Shown one piece after another: positions 57,674 through 64,000 of a stretch of 64,000 nucleotides of DNA. Position 1 is the stretch's first letter. Each line of letters opens with the position of its first letter. The DNA is taken from contig CBDIDV010000002.1 of NCBI GenBank assembly GCA_965277875.1, positions 4,960,001 to 5,024,000 of the forward strand, in the 5' to 3' direction. The notes under the pieces were generated by a model, which was not told the DNA's origin, searched no databases, and saw only the letters and a program-made list of their open reading frames with translations. The translations under genes and the position numbers were made by a program. Origin of the DNA: CAWFQB01 sp965277875. GTDB lineage: Bacteria; Armatimonadota; Chthonomonadetes; Chthonomonadales; Chthonomonadaceae.

Positions 57674-59392
57674 TTGCAACACCGTTTTCATACCAGGAGT
57701 TTTTCCGCGCTCTCATCCTGCACACTGCCCCGCCTTTCTTCGCTGCTGACGTGCGCGCTGTGCGCCCCGCTGCTGTCCGCCTTCCCGATTTCCGCTCGCG
57801 CCGGGGCGGGAGATGCGGGAGCGCAGTTGTTCGCTGCGGCCAAGTTCAATCAGGCGCATACCGCCTACGCCGCCGCCGTAAAGCGCGAACCGGGCAATAT
57901 CCCGCTGCGTATCGACCTGACACGCACATCATTGCGCCTGGACAACTGGAAAGATGCCGTAAGTGAAGCGCAGGGCGCGGTCACTGCTGCGCCCCAGAAC
58001 GCGGACGCGCACGGCATTCTGGGCCTGGCCCTGATGCGGGCCGGACGCCCGCAGAAAGCCCTCGCCGAAGCCGACAAATCCCTCGCGCTGAACGCGAAAG
58101 ACTACTGGGGACTGATCGCGCGCGCCCGTGTGCTGATGTTCAACGAGCAGCCGGGGGCCGCGCATGAGGCCCTAGTAAAAGCCAACGCGCAGTACCCCGA
58201 CCGGCCCGACGCCCTGTACTATCTGCTCGCCTCCTTTGAAGACAAAGCGAACAGTATGGGAACCGACGAGCAGAAGGCTGCGGACGAAAAAGCCCTGCGC
58301 GCCGAGTTCGAGAAGGCGTACAAAGCATACGTGAAAACCAACCCCAAAGGCCATCCGCATGATCGCGTGATTGACGGCATGGCTCGCGACGTTGCGCCCC
58401 GCAACCCGTTTGCCGAGAAAAAGAACGCCCCCGTATTTGAGGCGGTGGGCAAAATAGACGAAAAGCGGCTCAAGGACGCCGACGCGGGCAAGGAAAAGCC
58501 GGTCACGATCCTGATCCCGTTCGAGCGTTCCAAGCAGGACAACCAGACCATCATTCTGCCCCTGTCCATCAACGGCGTCAGCCTGCGCCTGCTGTTCGAC
58601 ACGGGCGCGGGACACAGCATCAGTGTGGCGGGGCCGGCTGCGGAACGCCTGAACCTGCCCAAACTCTACAAAAGCTACGCGCGCGGCGTGAGCGGTAAGG
58701 AAGAGATACAGATCAGCCGCGCCGACGAGATGAAGGTCGGCGCTCAGGTCTTCAAGAACATTCCCGTAGAGACCACGCCCAATCCCATCATGCCCGACAT
58801 TGACGGCCTGATTGGGGGCGCGGTCTTCGAGGAATACGCCGTCACGATTGATTACGATAACGACAACCTGATCCTGTCGCGGGGCAAGGACGCTGCGGCC
58901 CCGAAAATGCAGGAGGGCAATCATATCACGACGGTTCCGTTCCACAACATGGGCGGCTACATCATCGTGCCGCTGAAACTGGAAGACCGGGCTGAACCGG
59001 AATGGGGTCTGTTGGATACGGGCGCGGGCGGCATGGGGGTGCTGGCATACAGCGTGGCGCATGATTTAGCCAAAAAGCGTCAGGAGGACGAGACCGCCGA
59101 GGTGCATGTGGATCGGCGGCTGGGGGTCGGCACGAGCAGCACGGGCTTCGACGCCATGCTGTTCCGCTTCTCGGTTGACCTGGGGCTTGTCAACAATGGC
59201 GGTACGCCCTTCTTTATGGAACTCGACCCGATCTACGGCGCGACCATGATTGACAAGGAGGTGAATCGCAGCTTCGACTTCCACCTGAGCGCGATTGTCG
59301 GCATCTCGTATGTGGCCGAAGCCAAGCGCATCACCTTCGACTACCCGCATCATCTTATGACAATGGAGTTCGGGCCGAAAGCCGCGAATTAG
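57674..59392 (+). CDS. Secreted TPR plus double aspartyl-protease protein, paralogue of 50227-51861
   Basis: A 572-aa protein from a TTG start with AAGGA upstream. After a signal peptide (LLTCALCAPLLSAFPISARA) come TPR units (LFAAAKFNQAHTAYAAAVKR). The two DTG sites are LLFDTGAGHS near residue 311 and GLLDTGAGGM near 449. The order and spacing match the copy 6 kb upstream (RGVSGKE and TFDYPHHLMT occur in both). A catalytic function is expected, but the second site is less canonical. It is divided from the next gene by 56 bp. Confidence 0.82.
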   Translation: MQHRFHTRSFSALSSCTLPRLSSLLTCALCAPLLSAFPISARAGAGDAGAQLFAAAKFNQAHTAYAAAVKREPGNIPLRIDLTRTSLRLDNWKDAVSEAQGAVTAAPQNADAHGILGLALMRAGRPQKALAEADKSLALNAKDYWGLIARARVLMFNEQPGAAHEALVKANAQYPDRPDALYYLLASFEDKANSMGTDEQKAADEKALRAEFEKAYKAYVKTNPKGHPHDRVIDGMARDVAPRNPFAEKKNAPVFEAVGKIDEKRLKDADAGKEKPVTILIPFERSKQDNQTIILPLSINGVSLRLLFDTGAGHSISVAGPAAERLNLPKLYKSYARGVSGKEEIQISRADEMKVGAQVFKNIPVETTPNPIMPDIDGLIGGAVFEEYAVTIDYDNDNLILSRGKDAAAPKMQEGNHITTVPFHNMGGYIIVPLKLEDRAEPEWGLLDTGAGGMGVLAYSVAHDLAKKRQEDETAEVHVDRRLGVGTSSTGFDAMLFRFSVDLGLVNNGGTPFFMELDPIYGATMIDKEVNRSFDFHLSAIVGISYVAEAKRITFDYPHHLMTMEFGPKAAN

Positions 59393-59448
59393 ATACTTAT
59401 TTGCTTTGTGCTGCTTATACAGTTTCCCTGACTTTATGGAGGTCTACC

Positions 59449-60753
59449 ATGTCCACTCACGATCTTTCAGATGACTCACTCGCGGCGCGCGCCGACAGGA
59501 ATGCCGCGCCGGTCGGGGGCGCGGAAAACGCCGCGCTTTCGCGGCGTGATTTATTGGCGCGGGCGGGGGCCGGATTGGGAACGCTGGGCGCGGCGGGACT
59601 GCTGGCCCCCGCCGCACAAGCGCAGGACAAAACGACCAAGACAGATGCGGCCCCGAATGCTCCTGCGTCCAAAATGCCGTATGCCACGCTGGGGCGCACG
59701 GGCGTCAAGGTGTCGCGGTTGGCGATGGGCGGCGCGTGGAACGTGGACGGGGAAGTGGTCGCGCTGGGCCTGGAACAGGGCATCAACTATCTGGATACCG
59801 CCGAGGTCTATGCGGGCGGGCAGAGCGAGCGCGCGTTCGGGGAGTTTTTGAAAGCGTCGGGGGCGACCGGACACAGCAAGGCGCGGCAGAAACTGTGGCT
59901 CGTCACCAAAACGCCCGACCACAACAACATGGAAACGCGCATCACGCGCAGCCTCAACCATATGCAGCAGGATTATGTGGACTGCTACTACATGCACGGC
60001 ATTGACGACCCGACCCTGCCCGGAAACCCGGACATCAAAGCCGCTGCCGCCCGCATGAAAAAGAGCGGCAAAATCCGCTTCTTCGGCTTTTCCTGTCACG
60101 ACGGCAATGTCGTCGAGTGCCTGAACGCGGCTGCCGACAGCGACGCCATTGATGTCGTGATGTTCCGCTACGACTACCACTATTACAAGTCCGACGGCTT
60201 CAACCGGGCGATGGATCGCTGCCATAAAGCGGGTATCGGCCTGGTCGCCATGAAAACGCAGGTCGGCGGTATGACCCTGCCCGACAAGTTCAACCCGTTC
60301 CGCAAGCAGGGCCTGAACCAGCATCAGGCCGCCATCAAGGCGGTCGCCGCCGATGAGCGCATCACGTCCATCTGCTCGGAAATGACGAATGTGGAGCATA
60401 TCCGCCAGAACGCGCAGGCCGTGGCGAGCAAACTGACCGTAGCCGAGGCACAGGCCATCGAGGAACACGCCCGTCTTGTCAGCCATCTGTGGTGCCGGGG
60501 CTGCGACCACATTTGCCGCGCGGCAAGCGGGACCGGCCAGACCGTTAAAGTTGCGGACACCCTGCGCCTGCTGATGTACCACGACCATTATGGCAAGACC
60601 GAACACGCCCGCCGTTTATTCCGCGAGATGCCCGCACAGGAGCGCGACCTTGCGGCTATCGAAGCGGGCGACTGGCAGGCCGCGCAAAACGCCTGCCCGC
60701 ACAACCTGCCGCTCGTCAAACTCATGTCCCGCGTCAGGGAGCGGCTGGCATAA
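59449..60753 (+). CDS. Tat-exported aldo-keto reductase with C-terminal Cys cluster
   Basis: The 434-aa protein has a twin-arginine signal (SRRDLLARAGAGLGTLGAAG) and an aldo-keto reductase barrel: YLDTAEVYAGGQSERAFGE carries the catalytic Asp and Tyr, and WLVTKTPDHN the Lys. The C-terminus has CRGCDHIC followed by NACPHNLPL, a layout used for an [4Fe-4S] cluster in some AKR-like oxidoreductases. Tat export of a folded, cofactor-bearing enzyme is consistent with this. GGAGG lies 7 nt before the start. Its substrate is unknown. Confidence 0.88.
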   Translation: MSTHDLSDDSLAARADRNAAPVGGAENAALSRRDLLARAGAGLGTLGAAGLLAPAAQAQDKTTKTDAAPNAPASKMPYATLGRTGVKVSRLAMGGAWNVDGEVVALGLEQGINYLDTAEVYAGGQSERAFGEFLKASGATGHSKARQKLWLVTKTPDHNNMETRITRSLNHMQQDYVDCYYMHGIDDPTLPGNPDIKAAAARMKKSGKIRFFGFSCHDGNVVECLNAAADSDAIDVVMFRYDYHYYKSDGFNRAMDRCHKAGIGLVAMKTQVGGMTLPDKFNPFRKQGLNQHQAAIKAVAADERITSICSEMTNVEHIRQNAQAVASKLTVAEAQAIEEHARLVSHLWCRGCDHICRAASGTGQTVKVADTLRLLMYHDHYGKTEHARRLFREMPAQERDLAAIEAGDWQAAQNACPHNLPLVKLMSRVRERLA

Positions 60754-60855
60754 TTCAGTCAACAAGGTGTGATTGTGCCACCTGCTGTTTCGCCCCGCTT
60801 ATGCCTTAAAAAAAGCACAAGCGGGGCGAATGTCATCTGGCAGCGCTTTGGTTTC

Positions 60856-61004
60856 GGGTACTGAAAGTACCCGCCTGAGTGGCGTTCCGCCGGGCGTCCT
60901 ACGGACGCAAATGCTTTGGACAGAGCCACTCACCGGTCTTCAGGCGCATCGCGTCCGCAGGACGCCCGGCGGAACGCCACTCAGACATGGGTTTTCAACC
61001 CATG
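60856..61004. repeat. MITE-like inverted-repeat element, copy 2
   Basis: Arms 60875-60908 and 60951-60984 are complementary at about 33 of 34 positions. Two small flanking hairpins bracket them: GGGTACtgaaaGTACCC at 60856-60872 and CATGGGttttcaaCCCATG at 60986-61004. The right half is shared with copy 1 at 42599-42764. The flanking hairpin stems differ between copies yet still pair. Confidence 0.85.
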
Positions 61005-61035
61005 ACAAAACATTGTCCGGCGGTTTTCACGGGAC

Positions 61036-62205
61036 TTATCTTGCGGCGGGAGTGTAGGGGCGTTCCTCCAGGGTGATGCTGACGGTTCGCTGCTCGCCAT
61101 TGCGCCAGAGGAGCAGGCGCATCGTGTCGCCCACTTTGGAGCCGCGAATCTTCGTCAGTACCTCTTCCGCCGCCTTGACAGGCGTGTCGTTGACGCTCAG
61201 AATCACGTCGCCCCGCGTCAGTCCGGCCTGATACGCAGGGCTTCCGGGCTGCACCTGCCCGATGATGACATTGCCCGGCGCGGATTGCAGATTAAGCTGC
61301 TGCCGCCCCATTTCGGTCAATGTGTAAGAGACGACGCCCAGCCACGGGCGGGTGACGTGTCCCTTTTCGATCAACTGGCTCGTGATGTCGCGCATAGTAT
61401 TGGACGGGATGGCGTAGCCGATGCCGATGCTGCCGCCCGTGTTGGAGCGGATCGCGCTGTTGATGCCGATAAGCCGCCCCTTGATGTCGGCCAATGCGCC
61501 GCCGGAGTTGCCCGGATTGATGGCCGCGTCGGTCTGTATCAGGGTCGCATAGCCTGTACCCGGCCCCGTCGGTTGGTTTTTGCGAATCGCGCTCACGATC
61601 CCCGCCGTGACCGTGATGCCCACGCGCAGCGGGTCGCCCACAGCCACGGCCCATTCGCCCACGCGCACCTTATCGCTATCGGCAAGCGTCACGGCGGACA
61701 GATTCTTTTCGTCTATCTTCACAACGGCAAGATCGCTCTGCGGGTCGGTTCCCAGTACGCGCCCCGCCATCTCGCGCCCATCGCTCAGGGTGACAACGAT
61801 CTTGGTCGCGTTCTCGACGACGTGGTTGTTGGTGACGATGATGCCGTCGCTGCTCAAAATCACGCCCGAACCCGTGCCGCGCGGCGCTTGTTCCTGTACC
61901 TCGCCTGCATTCTCCGCAGATGTGTCCTCGCTGTTCGAGACGAAGCGCGGGCGGTACTCGGTATCAATCGTCACGACGGACGGTTCTACAATCGCCGCCG
62001 CGTCCGCAATCGCGCCGGGATCTTTGATGGCGGTCTCGTCGGTCTTGACGCTGAACTGCGCGCCGCTCTGCGATGCGGACGCGGCCAGCGGGCGCAAGGT
62101 AACGGGACTGTCCGGGGTTTTGGCGCGTACCACCCGGTCGGTAAGGTAGATGCCGCTGACAAATGCCGCCAGCAGCAGCAGAAAAATAGCGATCTTTTGG
62201 CTCAT
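61036..62205 (-). CDS. HtrA/DegP-type trypsin-like serine protease with one PDZ domain
   Basis: The 389-aa protein has an N-terminal signal or anchor (IAIFLLLLAAFVSGIYL), a serine protease domain and a PDZ domain. The triad is visible: His128 (NNHVV), Asp158 (SDLAVV) and Ser234 (GNSGG). The PDZ domain covers about residues 290-385 (VIIGQVQPGSPAYQAGLTRG, then VILSVND). It degrades or refolds damaged envelope proteins. It lies downstream of the alpha/beta hydrolase fusion gene on the same strand (168-bp gap). Confidence 0.94.
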   Translation of the reverse strand: MSQKIAIFLLLLAAFVSGIYLTDRVVRAKTPDSPVTLRPLAASASQSGAQFSVKTDETAIKDPGAIADAAAIVEPSVVTIDTEYRPRFVSNSEDTSAENAGEVQEQAPRGTGSGVILSSDGIIVTNNHVVENATKIVVTLSDGREMAGRVLGTDPQSDLAVVKIDEKNLSAVTLADSDKVRVGEWAVAVGDPLRVGITVTAGIVSAIRKNQPTGPGTGYATLIQTDAAINPGNSGGALADIKGRLIGINSAIRSNTGGSIGIGYAIPSNTMRDITSQLIEKGHVTRPWLGVVSYTLTEMGRQQLNLQSAPGNVIIGQVQPGSPAYQAGLTRGDVILSVNDTPVKAAEEVLTKIRGSKVGDTMRLLLWRNGEQRTVSITLEERPYTPAAR

Positions 62206-62373
62206 GGTCTGTCCTTAAAGTTATGTTGATGTTTTGTCCATGCATGTATTGTTCGGACAAACTCTGTTTGTGCAGGATTGATTTAGATAACAGTCAGTTA
62301 AACAACCGTTGATATATTCACCTGTATGTTTCAGTACGTGCCGACGGGCCGGATTCGTAACCCCGAAAGACTG

Positions 62374-64000
62374 CTATTTAGGGCGTCGTTCTCCTGTTTG
62401 CAGACGTGCGCGCAGCCAGACAAGTTCCTGTTTCAGGGCGGACGCGAGGGCGCGGGACAGGGCCGACAGGGGTGCGCCGTCGCTGAACGCCGCCGCAATC
62501 GCGTACAGGGTGCGCGGCGAAAAGCGCGTCTCGTTGCTGATGGCGTACAGCGGCTCCCACGCGTCGGGGCGGAACTTGGCTTTGAACGCGTCCAGGCCGT
62601 CGAAGTTGTAAAAACGCTGCCCGTGCGCCCGTACCCAGCGCAGCGCCAGCCGCAGCCAGGGGCGCGTGATAACGTCGGGCGCGCGGGCGCGACGGGACAG
62701 GGGCGCAAGGCCCAGGGTCACGTAATCCGCGCCTTCGTCGCCGAACGCGCGCATCATGGCGTCAATCAGCAGTTCCGCCGCGCCGTTGGGGGCGTTTTGG
62801 CCTCGCGCAATCTGCTCGACCAGCCAGCCGCGCCGCTGAGGAACCGGCGTGGCGATGAGAAAGGCGACCGGAGCGTCCGGGTCTGTCCTGGGGACGGCCA
62901 CGAACACGCGGCGATCCATCAGGCGGTCGAGGGAGACGGCTTCGGTCAAAAAGTGCATTTGCGGAAACGGGTGCGTCGCCATCCACTCGTCAAGGCAGCG
63001 CTTCAAGCCCGCGTCCGTCCGGGCGCGTTCGGACGGCCATTCCGTGACAACCACGCCCTTGTTGCGGGCGCGCTGGATCTGGGCGCGCAGGCTGCTGTTT
63101 TTGCCCACGATGCCGGGCCAGTTCGCGGGGTTCCACACGGGCTGCGCGCCGATTGCCACGCGGTCGTGATCGGCCAGTCCGCTCAACAGACCGTCCATGC
63201 GCTGCGCCGCGCCAAAGTAGCAGACCGTTTCGCCATTCAGGGAGGCGTCGCGCTCAAAATCCGCCACCACGTCCCCCAGACGCGCCGGGTCGCAGACCGG
63301 CCCGCCGGCCACAACGCGCACACCTGACCGCCGCGCGAACCCGGCCACGGCGTCCCCGTCGCGGCTGAACCAGTGTTCCATGTCCGGGGCAAGCAGTTGG
63401 TAGCACATGGCGTTCCAGCCCCAGCGCATCACCAGGTCGCGCGCCCTGTCCGTATTGCCCCGCGCCCCGTCTTTTGCTTTGCTGCCTGCGGCTTCTGTTG
63501 CTTCTTCTATTTCTTGTTCGCTCGCGGACGGCGTTTCCTGTTCCATGCCGATACGCTGCGGCGCGTTTCCGGAGGCAGTGAGTTCGGTAAGCGCGTGGCA
63601 GCGCGTGACTGCCCCGGCGACATCGCCGGGGCGCGTTTGCGGCAGGGCGTGGCCCGCATTGGCAAGCAGGATCAGTTCGGCGTGGGGCAGGGCGTCGCGC
63701 AGGCGCAGGGAGTGCTGAACGGGCGGAACCTCCCTGTCCCTCTCGCCCGACAGCAGGACGACAGGCAAGGTAATATCGGCGTAGCGAGGGGCCAGCGCGC
63801 GCATTACGGGCCGGTCGGCCAGATTTTCCCGCGCAAAAAAACGGGCTTGCCGTGCCGCGCGCTGCCACAGCCCGAACGCCTGCCGCGCATACTCGGCGGG
63901 AACGGGATCGGGCGCGAACGCCGCCGCGAGATAATGGCGCAGGAAATGCCCTTTGACCAGGATGGGCAGGGTCGCGGCAAGAATGGGGCCGACAAGCGGA
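62374..64000 (-). CDS. Alpha/beta-hydrolase fused to DUF2156 domain, 5' end beyond the window
   Basis: The frame is open from 62374 to the window edge; the first internal Met is at 63804. The visible N-terminal part is the end of an alpha/beta hydrolase: LPVVLLSGERDREVPP with the catalytic-acid region and NAGHALPQTRP with the catalytic His. The C-terminal 360 residues form a DUF2156/GNAT-like domain (RWGWNAMCYQLLAPDMEHWF, then YGLD-like RFYNFDGLDAFKAKFRPD). This domain resembles the C-terminus of phosphatidylglycerol lysyltransferases, so a lipid- or aminoacyl-transfer role is possible. The nucleophile of the hydrolase lies beyond the window. Confidence 0.85.
   Translation of the reverse strand, partial: PLVGPILAATLPILVKGHFLRHYLAAAFAPDPVPAEYARQAFGLWQRAARQARFFARENLADRPVMRALAPRYADITLPVVLLSGERDREVPPVQHSLRLRDALPHAELILLANAGHALPQTRPGDVAGAVTRCHALTELTASGNAPQRIGMEQETPSASEQEIEEATEAAGSKAKDGARGNTDRARDLVMRWGWNAMCYQLLAPDMEHWFSRDGDAVAGFARRSGVRVVAGGPVCDPARLGDVVADFERDASLNGETVCYFGAAQRMDGLLSGLADHDRVAIGAQPVWNPANWPGIVGKNSSLRAQIQRARNKGVVVTEWPSERARTDAGLKRCLDEWMATHPFPQMHFLTEAVSLDRLMDRRVFVAVPRTDPDAPVAFLIATPVPQRRGWLVEQIARGQNAPNGAAELLIDAMMRAFGDEGADYVTLGLAPLSRRARAPDVITRPWLRLALRWVRAHGQRFYNFDGLDAFKAKFRPDAWEPLYAISNETRFSPRTLYAIAAAFSDGAPLSALSRALASALKQELVWLRARLQTGERRPK

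Noticed and set aside
60879..61076. 65-aa frame in the repeat element before htrA
   Set aside because: It is the translation of a dispersed inverted-repeat element; a similar stretch appears as a false N-terminal extension of the rhamnosidase gene (42577-42735).

Overview
The window is a high-GC bacterial chromosome segment (my estimate is low 60s percent GC). The envelope is probably diderm, or at least polysaccharide-rich. Evidence is three PEP-CTERM surface proteins with sigma-54-type promoters, an O-antigen/capsule-type ABC-2 exporter with glycosyltransferases, a lytic transglycosylase, Tat and Sec signal peptides and a periplasmic HtrA protease. Bacteria of the Armatimonadota kind combine many PEP-CTERM proteins with this base composition, but the assignment is inference and no rRNA is present. 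Many genes are single or in short operons, and intergenic space is rich in hairpin repeats and short tandem repeats.

Layout. 1-5740: tetrapyrrole and cobalt genes (cobA-hemD fusion, CbiM-CbiQ fusion, cbiO). 5799-14732: a membrane protein, a PIN toxin-antitoxin pair, the first PEP-CTERM gene with a C14 tract in its signal peptide, an ABC exporter with three tiny downstream genes (one below 60 codons), an orphan DUF3883-type nuclease, an AbrB/VapC pair and a Uma2 remnant. 15067-18441: rtcB, interrupted twice. An intein sits at the GFDIG/C active-site motif, and a group I intron carrying a LAGLIDADG homing endonuclease gene lies just before the NHFIEL motif. 18708-27369: small envelope and stress proteins, glycerate kinase divergent from a WYL regulator, a methyltransferase and a secreted M15-like peptidase. 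27473-30263: tRNA-Phe and two more PEP-CTERM genes with sigma-54 promoters. 30558-39899: rhomboid protease, CDF efflux pump, polysaccharide genes (one glycosyltransferase gene lies between 37-bp direct repeats) and recO. 40027-50217: GH78 rhamnosidase, a coupled pair of membrane proteins, lytic transglycosylase, tRNA-Ser, a candidate 6S-like RNA, and an ECF sigma/anti-sigma pair. 50227-62205: two paralogous TPR plus double-DTG aspartyl proteases. They bracket a lower-GC restriction-modification operon and a giant BTAD/NB-ARC/TPR regulator, and are followed by a Tat-exported aldo-keto reductase and HtrA. 62374-64000: an alpha/beta-hydrolase-DUF2156 fusion cut by the window edge.

The most notable element is the doubly interrupted rtcB. 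RtcB is an RNA ligase, and its own mature form appears to need one RNA-splicing and one protein-splicing event. The intron call rests on a GGAGGU/GCCUCC P1 helix with the U.G wobble at the splice site, an adjacent P10, a terminal G, and frame restoration exactly at NHFIEL. Secondary themes are the sigma-54/PEP-CTERM regulon with a slippage-prone poly-C tract, heptamer repeats inside three consecutive cobalt/tetrapyrrole genes, and recurrent 10-15-bp tandem repeats in intergenic regions.
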